A stretch of DNA of 64,000 nucleotides from Panacagrimonas perspica (GTDB taxonomy: Bacteria > Pseudomonadota > Gammaproteobacteria > Nevskiales > Nevskiaceae). The first letter of the stretch is position 1, and every line of letters begins with the position of its first letter. Position numbers and translations under genes: made by a program. The notes beneath the pieces are model-generated. The model worked only from the letters and a program-made list of their open reading frames with translations. It had not been told where the DNA came from and made no database searches. The stretch is from NCBI RefSeq assembly GCF_004364935.1, contig NZ_SOBT01000008.1, positions 1,119,534 to 1,183,533 on the forward strand. The letters run 5' to 3'. This document shows positions 17,622 to 26,624 of the stretch, one piece after another.

Positions 17622-19235
17622 TCACGAAATGTCGAAGCCCTCGTAGCCCTTGGCCGCACTTTCATCGCAGCGTTGCCGGTAGGCCGGGGCGCCGCCGAAA
17701 TAGGCGAGGAACGCCCGCTTCTTGCCCGGAATATTGCTGCCCATGAACCATGAGTCGGTCTGGGCGATGAGCATGTGCTCGACCTGCTCGTTGACGTGCT
17801 CGGTCCAGGCGGCTGCCGCATCCGTCTTCGGCTCGATCGATCGGTGGCCTGTCTTGCGGACATGGGCGATGGCCTCGCACACCCACTCCACGTTCTGTTC
17901 GATACATCGCGGGATGTTGCAGAAGGCCGCGGCGTTGTGCGGACCCACGATCGTGAACATGTTGGGAAAGCCGGCACCCTGGAGGCCGAACAAGGTCTGC
18001 GGTCCGTCAGCCCACTTGTCCTTCAACAGCACGCCGTCCTTGCCCCGGATCTGCATCCGCGCGAAGGATCCCGTCACCGCATCGAAGCCAGTGGCGAAGA
18101 TGATGACGTCGAACTCGTACGCCTTCTCAGAGGTTTCGAGGCCGGTCTGCGTGATGCGGCGGATCGCATGCTTCTTGAGATCGACGAGCTCGACGTTGGG
18201 CCGATTGAAGGCCTCGTAATAACCGCTTTCGAGCGGCACGCGCTTGGTACCGAACGGATGGTCGCGCGGAGTGAGCATCTCCGCGACCTTCGGATCGTTG
18301 ACGCGCTGGCGAATCTTTTCACGCACGAACTCCGAGACCACTTCGGCCGCCTCGCGATTCATGAACGTGTCCAGGAAGTTTCCGAGCCAGAAGCCAAACC
18401 CGGGTTCGTTCCACAACTGTTCGAGATGCTGACGGCGAGCCTCCGGTTCGAGATCGAAGATCGAACGCGGATCGATGTCGTGGAGAAAGGCGCCGAACGT
18501 CTGCTTGCAGCGCTGGAACATTTCGGGATAGCTCGCCTTGAGCGCGGCCTGCTCCTCGTCGCGGATCGCCTGGTTACGCAGCGGTTTGGTGTAGTTGGCC
18601 GTTCGCTGGAAGATCGTCAGATGCCCGATGTTCTTGGAGATCTCGGTGATGAGCTGGACCGCCGTGGCGCCGGTGCCGATCACCGCGACCCGTTGATGGC
18701 TCAGGTCGACCGCTTCCTTGGGCCAATGCGACGTATGCCAGCTGCGTCCCTTGAATGTTTCGCGTCCCGGGATGGCAGGGATGTGCGGAGCGGACAGGAT
18801 GCCAATGGCGGTGATCAGGAATTGCGACCGCACCTTCGCTCCGTCCTCGGTCGTCGTGACCCAGCTGCGGTCCTCGGCGTGATACTCGGCCGCCGCGACT
18901 CGCGAGTTGAACTGGATGTCGCGACGAAGATCGTATTTCTCGGCCACATGCCGCAGATACCGGTGCGTTTCGGGCTGCGCAGCGAAGTGTTCGCTCCAGT
19001 TCCACTCTTGAAGCAGATCCGCATCGAACGAGTAGGCGTAGCTGTAGCTCTCGGAATCGAAGCGCGCACCGGGATACCGGTTCCAATACCAGGTGCCTCC
19101 CACATCGGTGCCGGCCTCGAAGACGCGGACGCTGAATCCCAGGGCCCGCAGCCGGATCAACGCGTACATGCCAGCGATCCCGGCGCCGATGACGACCACG
19201 TCGAAAGTTGGCATTTCGCCTGTCTGCTTGTTCAT
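17622..19235 (-). CDS. flavin-containing Baeyer-Villiger monooxygenase
   Basis: A 537-residue class B flavoprotein that inserts oxygen next to a carbonyl using FAD and NADPH. The FAD Rossmann motif is GAGIAGMYA near residue 16. The BVMO fingerprint F-x-G-x3-H-x3-W-P appears as FKGRSWHTSHWP, and the NADPH Rossmann motif is GTGATAVQL. The start at 19235 is chosen for AGGAGA upstream; the open frame continues into the P450 gene in another frame. It is the last gene of the seven-gene operon, 37 nt after P450. It would turn a cyclic or linear ketone into a lactone or ester. Confidence 0.93.
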   Translation of the reverse strand: MNKQTGEMPTFDVVVIGAGIAGMYALIRLRALGFSVRVFEAGTDVGGTWYWNRYPGARFDSESYSYAYSFDADLLQEWNWSEHFAAQPETHRYLRHVAEKYDLRRDIQFNSRVAAAEYHAEDRSWVTTTEDGAKVRSQFLITAIGILSAPHIPAIPGRETFKGRSWHTSHWPKEAVDLSHQRVAVIGTGATAVQLITEISKNIGHLTIFQRTANYTKPLRNQAIRDEEQAALKASYPEMFQRCKQTFGAFLHDIDPRSIFDLEPEARRQHLEQLWNEPGFGFWLGNFLDTFMNREAAEVVSEFVREKIRQRVNDPKVAEMLTPRDHPFGTKRVPLESGYYEAFNRPNVELVDLKKHAIRRITQTGLETSEKAYEFDVIIFATGFDAVTGSFARMQIRGKDGVLLKDKWADGPQTLFGLQGAGFPNMFTIVGPHNAAAFCNIPRCIEQNVEWVCEAIAHVRKTGHRSIEPKTDAAAAWTEHVNEQVEHMLIAQTDSWFMGSNIPGKKRAFLAYFGGAPAYRQRCDESAAKGYEGFDIS

Positions 19236-19272
19236 ATCGAGTTCTCCTGGCCCCAGCTTGTTGTCCGTTGAT

Positions 19273-20520
19273 TCACGACGATCGCGCGGTGATCCACAAC
19301 TCGCGCTGCACGCGGCTGACGATCGAAGACAGCCACTGGCCGTCCGGATCGACCAGCTGCAGGTGCGGCAGCGTGTCGAGCATTTCGGCGAAGAAGATGC
19401 GCAGTTCGAGCCGCGCCAGCGACATGCCCAGACACAGGTGGACGCCGGTGCCGAAGGCAATGTGACGTTGCGCATTGGGTCGACCGATGTCGAAGCGCGC
19501 GGGATCCTCGAACATCGCAGGATCGCGATTGGCGGACAGCGGTGACAGGAACACTCGCTGCCCGGCACGCAATTGCTGCCCATGCCACTCGAAATCCTCG
19601 CCCACGATCCGCACCGTGGCCTTGGTGTGGGACTCCCACCGAAGGATCTCCTCGACGGCCGCGTTGATCCGCGTCGGATCGGCGCGAAGCAGTGCAACCT
19701 GTTCGGGATGCGATGCCAGCGCTCGCACGCCGTTGGCGATCATGCAGGAGGTGGTTCGATTGCCGGCGAACAACAGGAGGATGCCGCTCGCGATCACCTC
19801 GCTGCGCGACAGCCGTTCACCATCCGCCTCGGCCGCCACGAGTTGAGCCATGAGGTTGCCCTCGCCGCCCCGATCCTGAGCGATGACCGTCGTCAGGTAC
19901 GCCTCGAGCGACGTCACCGCCGCGTGTGTCTTCTCGTAGCGTTCCGGGTCGTCGGCAAAGCCGCCGATGACGCTCGAGACCTCCTCGGTCCAGGCGATGA
20001 ACTGGTATCGGTCCTCGGGCGGGACGCCGAGCATCTTGCAGATGATCGGCCCGGGAATTTCGTAGGCGATCTCGTTGAGCAGATCGATCGGCTTGCCGGG
20101 CTCTTGCTGCAGGCGCCGACGCAGCAACGCGACCTGTTCGCGCGCGAGCGCGCGGATGTCGTCCTCGAGACGCAGCACCACCTGCGGCGTGAACGCCTTC
20201 TGCACGACGCTGCGCACGCGCTTGTGATCAGGATTGTCCTGGAAGACCATCCAGTCCTCGAGCAGCCTCAAGGTCCGTCCCACCGTCGCCTGCTTGTCCG
20301 GCGCCAGGCTCTCGCGCAGCTTCTTCATCCGGTTGGACAGCAGCTTCGGATTGCGCAGGCCTTCGGATACCGCGGCATGGCTCGTGATCAGCCAGGCGCG
20401 ATGCCGGGCATTCCAGTGCACCGGCTCGTGCGAGCGCAACGCATCGAAATACGCGTACGGCGACTGCGTACAGACGTCGCCCAGAATGTCGGTCACGTCC
20501 TCGGTTTGCACAGGGTCCAC
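19273..20520 (-). CDS. cytochrome P450
   Basis: A soluble bacterial P450 of 415 residues. The I-helix reads LLLFAGNRTTS, with Asn-Arg where Asp/Glu is usual before the Thr pair. The ExxR motif is EEILRWES, and the haem-binding loop is FGTGVHLCLGMSLARLE with the cysteine ligand. The start is a GTG at 20520, preceded by GGAACGG. It lies 21 nt after the GMC gene in the operon. Hydroxylation of the alicyclic or aliphatic substrate is expected. No ferredoxin or reductase gene is present in the window, so redox partners must come from elsewhere. Confidence 0.94.
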   Translation of the reverse strand: MDPVQTEDVTDILGDVCTQSPYAYFDALRSHEPVHWNARHRAWLITSHAAVSEGLRNPKLLSNRMKKLRESLAPDKQATVGRTLRLLEDWMVFQDNPDHKRVRSVVQKAFTPQVVLRLEDDIRALAREQVALLRRRLQQEPGKPIDLLNEIAYEIPGPIICKMLGVPPEDRYQFIAWTEEVSSVIGGFADDPERYEKTHAAVTSLEAYLTTVIAQDRGGEGNLMAQLVAAEADGERLSRSEVIASGILLLFAGNRTTSCMIANGVRALASHPEQVALLRADPTRINAAVEEILRWESHTKATVRIVGEDFEWHGQQLRAGQRVFLSPLSANRDPAMFEDPARFDIGRPNAQRHIAFGTGVHLCLGMSLARLELRIFFAEMLDTLPHLQLVDPDGQWLSSIVSRVQRELWITARSS

Positions 20521-20541
20521 GATTCGATTCCGTTCCGGCTG

Positions 20542-22149
20542 CTATGGGGCGGCGCCCAGGAGATCCGCGCCTTTTTCCGCGATCATCATCGTCGCCGCGG
20601 CCGTGTTGGCCGAGATCAGCGTCGGCATGACCGAGGCGTCCATGACGTAGAGACCGTCGTGTCCGTGCACCTTGAGTTGCGCATCGACGACGGCACGCGC
20701 ATCGCTCGCGACGCCCATCTTGCAGGTCCCTACCGGGTGGTAGCCCGTGCTCCCGTACTGGCGCGCGTAGTGCAGCCATTCATCGTCGCTCTGAACGTCG
20801 CTTCCGGGCAGCATTTCGGATTCGACCAGTCGCTGCATCGGGACCGAGTGCATGATCGCGCGCGCACACTTGAGCGCCGCGACGACGACGCCGCGATCGG
20901 TTTCATGGGCGAGGAAGTTGGGCTGGATGACCGGCGCCTCCAGGTCCGATGCGGATTGCACCCGCACGTAGCCCTGGCTCTCCGGACGCAACTGAAACCC
21001 GCCGCACGTCAGGCCCGGCTTGTCGTCGAGGTGACCGATCATTCCGAGTTTGTAGCTCGCCGGAAAATACGACAGCGCGATGTCGGGACGCGTGAGTTCG
21101 GGTCTGGATTTCCAGAACCCGTAGATCAGGACCGGGCTGATGGCCAGCACGCTGGGGCGGCCGCTCGCCCATGCGAATAGCTCCTGCAGCAACGCCATCC
21201 CCTTGACGCGTTCGTTGACGCTGGTGACATGCGGGCGAGCGCGCACGATCACGCGCGGCACGAAGTGATCACGCAGGTTCTCTCCCACGCCTTCGAGCGC
21301 ACTTCGAACCACAATGCCTGCTGCCTGGAGCACGTGCGCCGGGCCGATGCCCGAGAGCTGCAGCAGCTTGGGGCTGCCGATGGCGCCGGCGCACGACACC
21401 ACGGCCCGGGTGGCGGCAAGGGAGCGAGTCCGGGATTCGCCTTCGCGGCGGAACTCGACGCCGGTTGCGCGCTTGCCCTCGAGGACGATGCGCGTGACCG
21501 TGGCCTGCGTCAGGACCTGCACGTTGAAGTGACGCCGTGCCGGATGCAGGAACGCGTGCGCCGTACTCCAGCGCCGATTGCGCAGGATGTTCCCCTGCGT
21601 GTAATTGACGCCGGTCTGCGTCTCGCCGTTGTAGTCGGCACTTTCGGGAATGCCGATCGAACGGGCGCCTTCCAGGAACGTTTCACCGACGGGCGTTCGC
21701 CAGGAGATCGGGCTCACCGGCATCGCGCCTTCGCGTCCGCGGTAGCGATCATCCCCGATGCCGTACAGGTGTTCGCTCTTTCGAAAATACGGAAGGACAT
21801 CCGCGTAGCTCCACCCGGGATTGCCGAGTTCGGCCCACGTATCGAAGTCCTCCTTCTGGCCACGGTTGTAGACCGCGCCGTTGACGGCACTCGATCCGCC
21901 CAGCACCTTGCCCTGGACCAGCGGCGTGACGCGACCCAGCGTGCCGTCCGATCCCTGGTACTGGAGCTGCCACGTCACCCGGGGATCCTTGAGTGTCTTG
22001 AACCACCCCACGGGCATTCGGATGTAGGGGTTGCGGTCTTCGGGACCCGCCTCCACGACGCAGACCGAACGGCCCTGCTCGCCCAGACGGTAGGCGAGGA
22101 TTCCCGCTGCGGTTCCGCCGCCGACGATCACGTAGTCGAAAGTGTCCAT
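20542..22149 (-). CDS. GMC-family FAD-dependent alcohol dehydrogenase
   Basis: A 535-residue glucose-methanol-choline oxidoreductase. It starts with the FAD motif DYVIVGGGTAAGILAYRL, has the GMC signature QGKVLGGSSAVNGAVYNRG, and ends with the second signature GLYVMDASVMPTLISANT. The conserved catalytic His lies in TGYHPVGTCKMG. A strong ribosome site (GGGGGAGGGG) precedes the ATG. It would oxidise an alcohol to an aldehyde or ketone, supplying the aldehyde dehydrogenase upstream in the operon or the BVMO downstream. No signal peptide is visible, so it is cytoplasmic. Confidence 0.93.
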   Translation of the reverse strand: MDTFDYVIVGGGTAAGILAYRLGEQGRSVCVVEAGPEDRNPYIRMPVGWFKTLKDPRVTWQLQYQGSDGTLGRVTPLVQGKVLGGSSAVNGAVYNRGQKEDFDTWAELGNPGWSYADVLPYFRKSEHLYGIGDDRYRGREGAMPVSPISWRTPVGETFLEGARSIGIPESADYNGETQTGVNYTQGNILRNRRWSTAHAFLHPARRHFNVQVLTQATVTRIVLEGKRATGVEFRREGESRTRSLAATRAVVSCAGAIGSPKLLQLSGIGPAHVLQAAGIVVRSALEGVGENLRDHFVPRVIVRARPHVTSVNERVKGMALLQELFAWASGRPSVLAISPVLIYGFWKSRPELTRPDIALSYFPASYKLGMIGHLDDKPGLTCGGFQLRPESQGYVRVQSASDLEAPVIQPNFLAHETDRGVVVAALKCARAIMHSVPMQRLVESEMLPGSDVQSDDEWLHYARQYGSTGYHPVGTCKMGVASDARAVVDAQLKVHGHDGLYVMDASVMPTLISANTAAATMMIAEKGADLLGAAP

Positions 22150-22189
22150 CCCCTCCCCCTTTTGCGTCCGGCTCCGGACCGGCGCTGCT

Positions 22190-23668
22190 TCATTGGACCG
22201 AGATCAGCACGGACTTCGTATGGAGGAATTCCTCCACGTGCTCGAGGCCGGATTCGCGTCCGTATCCGCTCATCTTGTAGCCGCCGAACGGGACGGCGAC
22301 GTCGAGCAGGTTGTAGCAATTGACCCACACGGTCCCGTTCCTGAGACGTCGCATGACCCGGTGCGCCGTGTGGATGTTGAGTGTCCAGATGCCGCAGCCC
22401 AGTCCGTACGAGGTGGCATTGGCCCTTCGGATCACCTCGTCCTCGGTGTCGAAGGGCAGAGCACAGATCACCGGACCAAAGATCTCCTCGCGAGCGATGG
22501 CCATCCCGTCGTCGACGTCCGCGAAGACAGTCGGCTGGATGAAGTAGCCGTTCGCGTGCGCGCTGTCATCGAGGCGCTTGCCCCCGACGAGGAGGCGCGC
22601 GCCGGCGGCACGTCCCTTGTCGATGTAGTCACAGACGCGCGTCATCTGGTGGTGTGAAACCACCGGTCCCAACTGCGTCTCTGGAACCAGCGGGTCACCG
22701 ACACGCAACGCCCGGGTGAACGCCGCGAGGCGTTCGAGGAATTGGTCGTAGATCGGACGCTGGACGAAGAGCCGCGAACCGGCCAGGCAGTTTTGCCCCG
22801 AGTTGGCGAAGACGGCCATCGCGGCAGCCGGCACCGCGCGATCCAGATCGGCATCTGCGAAGACGATGTTCGGCGACTTCCCGCCGAGTTCGAGCGACAC
22901 CCGTTTCACGTTGCCCGCGCTGGCGCGGATGATCGACTGGCCGACTTCGGTCGAACCCGTGAAGGCGATCTTGTCGACGTCGCGATGCTCGGCCAGGGCC
23001 GCACCTGCCGCGCGATGTCCCGGCACCACGTTGACCACGCCCGGCGGCACGCCGGCTTCGAGGCACAGCGCGCCGAAACGCAGCGGCGCCAGAGGCGCCT
23101 GCTCGGCGGGCTTGAGGACGATGGCGCATCCGGTCGCCAGTGCCGGCGCAATCTTCCAGATCGAGAGAACCAGCGGACTGTTCCATGGGTTGATCGCACC
23201 GACCACGCCCACGGGTTCCTTGATCGTGTAGGTCATCACCTCGCCGGGAAGCGAGTTCTCGATGGTCTGTCCATGCAGCGTCACGGCGAGGCTTGCGTAG
23301 TAGCGCAGCATCGCCACGGCCCGCGTCCTGCGCGGCGCCAGCGTGCCGATCGGCACGCCCATGTCCAGGATGTCCAGCAGCACGAGGTCGTCGAAGTGGG
23401 CTTCGACGAGGTCGGCCAGGCGCAGCAGCACGCGTTGCCGGTCGATCGGCTTGAACCGGGACCATGGACCTTCGAGCGCGCGTCGTGCGGCGGCTACCGC
23501 CCGATCGATGTCGGCAGCGTCACCGTCTGCGACCTGCCCGAGCACTTTGCCTGTGGCCGGATCGATCGTCTCGAACGTGCGCCCCGAGACGGCGGGGACG
23601 GACTCTCCATCGATCAGCAGCAGACCGGGAAGCGATCGGCCTCTGAGCACATCGTCATGCGTTTTCAT
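22190..23668 (-). CDS. NAD(P)-dependent aldehyde dehydrogenase
   Basis: A 492-residue aldehyde dehydrogenase. Visible motifs are GAINPWNSPLVLSIWK, the cofactor loop FTGSTEVGQSI, the catalytic Glu in LELGGKSPNIVF and the catalytic Cys in NSGQNCLAGSRL. It overlaps nothing and is 37 nt after the CoA transferase. In this operon it most likely oxidises the aldehyde made by the GMC enzyme to an acid that is then CoA-activated. The actual substrate is not readable from sequence. Confidence 0.94.
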   Translation of the reverse strand: MKTHDDVLRGRSLPGLLLIDGESVPAVSGRTFETIDPATGKVLGQVADGDAADIDRAVAAARRALEGPWSRFKPIDRQRVLLRLADLVEAHFDDLVLLDILDMGVPIGTLAPRRTRAVAMLRYYASLAVTLHGQTIENSLPGEVMTYTIKEPVGVVGAINPWNSPLVLSIWKIAPALATGCAIVLKPAEQAPLAPLRFGALCLEAGVPPGVVNVVPGHRAAGAALAEHRDVDKIAFTGSTEVGQSIIRASAGNVKRVSLELGGKSPNIVFADADLDRAVPAAAMAVFANSGQNCLAGSRLFVQRPIYDQFLERLAAFTRALRVGDPLVPETQLGPVVSHHQMTRVCDYIDKGRAAGARLLVGGKRLDDSAHANGYFIQPTVFADVDDGMAIAREEIFGPVICALPFDTEDEVIRRANATSYGLGCGIWTLNIHTAHRVMRRLRNGTVWVNCYNLLDVAVPFGGYKMSGYGRESGLEHVEEFLHTKSVLISVQ

Positions 23669-23705
23669 CGACGAGCTCCGCGTCCCGGATGAATGGGGAG
23701 CGGAC

Positions 23706-24911
23706 TCATATGACGCCCGCCTTTCGGAGTCGATCGATCTCGCCGCCGGGCAGCTCCAGCAGCTCGTGCAGAATCGCGTCCGTGTCCTGTCCCAGGTCGG
23801 GCGCCGCTCGCAACGGCCCGGCCGGCGTGGCGCTCATTCGCGGCTGTGGCGCCGGCATCTTCAAATCGCCCAGGAGCCGGGTGGCGACGGTCGCAATCGT
23901 TTCGCGCGCGGCGTAGTGCGGGTCCCCGGCGATGTCGGCCGCCGAATACACCAGCGAGTACGCCAGTCCGTGGCGGTCGAGCCGCGCGCAGACGTCGAGA
24001 ACCGGCTGGCTGGCGATCCAGCGGGCGACGTGTTCGTTGATCTCGTCGATGTGTTGCCAGCGCAGCGCGTGCGAACCGAATCGGTGATCGCTCAGGAGGT
24101 CGGGCTGCTCCATCGCGTCGCACAGGCGGCGAAAAACGCCATCGTTCGAGACGGTCAATACGAGGAAACGTCCGTCCTGGGTGGCGAAGTGATTTCCCGG
24201 TGCCGCAGCGAAATGCAGGTTGCCCCGTCGGTGCCGGACGACGCCGAGCTTGTCGTAGGCCGTTATCAGCACATCGGAAAAGCGGAACACCGCTTCGAAG
24301 AGCGCCAGATCGATGTATTGACCCGGACCACCGCGCGCGTCTCGATGGTAGAGCGCCAGCATGACCGCGAAGGCGCCCATCAGCGCACCCAGGTAATCCG
24401 CCACGGCCGTGCCGGGCCGCAGCGGCGGGCCTTCGGCTTCGCCCGTGATGTGCAGGAATCCTGCGAACGCCAGCGCGATGCGGTCGTAGGCGGCACGCTG
24501 TGCATTGGGTCCTGTCTGTCCGTAGCCCGAGACGCTGAGCATCACCAGCCGTGGATTGAGGGCCTGCAGTGCGGGATATCCGAGTCCCCAGCGATCCAGC
24601 GTGCCCGGACGGAAATTCTCGACCAGGACATCCGCCTTGCCGGCGAGCTGTCGCAGCAGCGCCTGCCCTTCGGGCAGGCGAAGATCGAGCGTGATGGAGC
24701 GCTTGTTGCGGCCCTCGACGTTCCACCACAGGCTCTGGCCTTCAACGATCGGCCCGTTGCTGCGGATCGTGTCGCCGCCCTGGGGCTGCTCGACCTTGAT
24801 CACGTCGGCGCCGAAATCCGCGAGCAGCGTCGCGGCCACCGGACCGGCGATCATCGTGCCCAGATCGAGTACCCGTATCCCCGACAGCAGGCCTGCAGGC
24901 GGCGCGCTCAC
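23706..24911 (-). CDS. class III CoA transferase (CaiB/BaiF family)
   Basis: A 401-residue family III CoA transferase. The N-terminus GIRVLDLGTMIAGPVAATLL and the downstream KADVLVENFRPGTLDRWGL block are diagnostic. The Asp in VADYLGALMGAFAV is the likely acyl-intermediate residue. The start is a GTG at 24911 that overlaps the stop of the DUF35 gene by four bases (GTGA). The frame is open much further but that part is the DUF35 gene in another frame. It moves CoA between acyl-CoA and a free acid, so a substrate acid can be activated without ATP. Confidence 0.9.
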   Translation of the reverse strand: MSAPPAGLLSGIRVLDLGTMIAGPVAATLLADFGADVIKVEQPQGGDTIRSNGPIVEGQSLWWNVEGRNKRSITLDLRLPEGQALLRQLAGKADVLVENFRPGTLDRWGLGYPALQALNPRLVMLSVSGYGQTGPNAQRAAYDRIALAFAGFLHITGEAEGPPLRPGTAVADYLGALMGAFAVMLALYHRDARGGPGQYIDLALFEAVFRFSDVLITAYDKLGVVRHRRGNLHFAAAPGNHFATQDGRFLVLTVSNDGVFRRLCDAMEQPDLLSDHRFGSHALRWQHIDEINEHVARWIASQPVLDVCARLDRHGLAYSLVYSAADIAGDPHYAARETIATVATRLLGDLKMPAPQPRMSATPAGPLRAAPDLGQDTDAILHELLELPGGEIDRLRKAGVI

Positions 24912-25345
24912 GAGGACGCTTCTCTTTCGAGTGGTGCGAACCGGGGCAGATACTGGCCGTCGCCGATATCGTCCCACCACAGCCTGACCGGCATTCCGAT
25001 CCGCACGCGACCCGGATCGCAATCCGTCAGGTTGGTGACCAGGCGCACTCCGCTCAGCCCCGCGAAGCTCACGACGGCGGCCACGTACGGCAGTCGATCC
25101 TTTACCGCCGCGTGGGCGGCGTAATGGATGACGGTGTACGTGTAGACCTCGGCGTGCGCTGGCGCCTCTCGCCATTGCGTCGCGCTGCTGCGGCAAACCG
25201 GACAGATCGGAGTCGGCGGATGGCGCGCCGTGGAACATCCGGCGCAATGCTGAAACAGCAGACGCCGCTCCGCGCAACCCTCCCAGAACGCGGCGTCGTC
25301 CATGTGGGGCACTGGCCGCGGCATGTCGTCGGCAAACCAGCTCAT
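24908..25345 (-). CDS. DUF35 Zn-ribbon/OB-fold protein
   Basis: A 145-residue partner protein. A rubredoxin-like zinc ribbon (CAGCSTARHPPTPICPVC) is followed by an OB-fold with YTYTVIHYAAH and LPYVAAVVSF. Such proteins bind next to thiolase-fold enzymes; in steroid side-chain degradation the DUF35 domain of ChsH2 is required by the aldolase Ltp2. Both ends overlap neighbours by four bases (ATGA at 25342-25345 with the thiolase gene, GTGA with the CoA transferase), which fits a stoichiometric complex with the thiolase-like protein. Confidence 0.9.
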   Translation of the reverse strand: MSWFADDMPRPVPHMDDAAFWEGCAERRLLFQHCAGCSTARHPPTPICPVCRSSATQWREAPAHAEVYTYTVIHYAAHAAVKDRLPYVAAVVSFAGLSGVRLVTNLTDCDPGRVRIGMPVRLWWDDIGDGQYLPRFAPLEREASS

Positions 25346-26529
25346 CCGTTTCTCCCGAGGATCATTGCGCTCGACGGCGCGACGCCCAGCCCACCCGTGA
25401 CCAGGCAGGTCTTCGCATCGGCAACCTGCGACGTCGACGTGCCGCGCATCTGGCGAACGCCCTCGACGACGAGGTTCATGCCGTGCACGTAGGCTTCCGA
25501 GAGCTGGCCGCCCGACGTATTGATCGGCAGCTCGCCGTCGGGCCAGCGCAGGGCGCCGGATGCGACGAACGCACCGCTCTCGCCCTTGCCGCAGAACCCG
25601 AGATCCTCGAGCGCCATCAGGACCATGCCGCTGAAGTGGTCGTAGATCTGCGCCACATCGATGTCGCCCGGCGTCAGGCCCGCGGAGCCGAACAGTTCCG
25701 CGGCCAGCGCGCGGCAGTTGGTGGAAGCGTAGTCGGCGTCGGGCATGTTGTGACCGGACAGCGCGCCGCTGCCCCAGCCCGGTCCGCTGCCCTGTACCGC
25801 CGACAGGATCTCGACCGGCCGTGACCTGGCATCCCGCGCACGCGCCGCCGACGTGATCACGACGGCGGCGGCGCCATCGGTTTCCAGGCAGCAGTCGTAC
25901 AGCCGCAGCGGCTCGGCGATCCAGCGTGCGGCGAAGTAATCCTCGCGCGTCAGCGCCCGGTCGTGCATCACGGCGAACGGGTTCCGGTTGGCATTGGCCC
26001 GCGCATTGAGCGCGACTTCCGCCAGGTGTTCGGCGGTGATCGGATACAGATGCATGAAGCGCTGGACGATCATCGCCAGCATCTGCGGCGGCGCCATGAG
26101 GCCGAACGGGTCGACGAAGTTGCCGTTGACCCGGCCCTGCCCATGTCGCCCGAAGCGCTTGCCCTGCCCCTGGCACAGGCCGCGATACGCCACGACGACA
26201 TCGGCGCGCCCGGATTCGATTGCCGAGCAGGCCAGCGAGATGGAACCGCAGGTTCCGCCGCCGGCGCCGCTCCAGACCATCGATGCCAGACGCAGCTTCG
26301 GAATGCCGAGCGCCACCTGCATCAGGTTGGCCTCGTTGCTGTCGTTGGAGAACGACGACAGGCCATCGACGTCCTCGGGACGCAGCCCGGCATCGTCCAG
26401 CGCCGACAGGATGGCCTCTGCGGTCACCTGGAACTGGCTGCGATCCTTGATGCCGCCCCACCTGGTGTATTCGCTTTGACCGATGCCGACGATGCAGCAA
26501 CGGCTTCTCGCGCCTCTGACGACCGTCAT
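25342..26529 (-). CDS. thiolase-fold protein (SCP-x/Ltp2-like)
   Basis: A 395-residue thiolase-like protein. The N-terminus CCIVGIGQSEYTRWGG is typical of the non-decarboxylating SCP-x branch. The nucleophile region reads GGGTCGSISLACSAI, and the C-terminal motif is NTSGGQLSEAYVHGMN where classical thiolases have GHP. That departure is common in thiolase-like proteins that pair with DUF35, including Ltp2-type retro-aldolases. It heads the catabolic operon and overlaps the DUF35 gene by four bases. Carbon-carbon cleavage of a CoA ester, either thiolytic or retro-aldol, is the expected role. Confidence 0.88.
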   Translation of the reverse strand: MTVVRGARSRCCIVGIGQSEYTRWGGIKDRSQFQVTAEAILSALDDAGLRPEDVDGLSSFSNDSNEANLMQVALGIPKLRLASMVWSGAGGGTCGSISLACSAIESGRADVVVAYRGLCQGQGKRFGRHGQGRVNGNFVDPFGLMAPPQMLAMIVQRFMHLYPITAEHLAEVALNARANANRNPFAVMHDRALTREDYFAARWIAEPLRLYDCCLETDGAAAVVITSAARARDARSRPVEILSAVQGSGPGWGSGALSGHNMPDADYASTNCRALAAELFGSAGLTPGDIDVAQIYDHFSGMVLMALEDLGFCGKGESGAFVASGALRWPDGELPINTSGGQLSEAYVHGMNLVVEGVRQMRGTSTSQVADAKTCLVTGGLGVAPSSAMILGRNG

Positions 26530-26554
26530 GCTTGCTCCAGGGAGGCACCCACGT

Positions 26555-26580
26555 CATTCCAATCTTGCATAACTGGAATG
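26555..26580. promoter_or_regulatory. palindromic operator between the catabolic operon and lysR
   Basis: CATTCCA (26555-26561) and TGGAATG (26574-26580) form a perfect 7-bp inverted repeat around a 12-nt A/T-rich centre. It lies 26 nt from the thiolase start and 45 nt from the LysR start. The spacing and location suit a LysR-type operator that serves both divergent promoters. Confidence 0.65.
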
Positions 26581-26624
26581 CCGAGTTGATATTAGGTCGG
26601 ACCCGCACTGGAAGTGCTTGCCCC

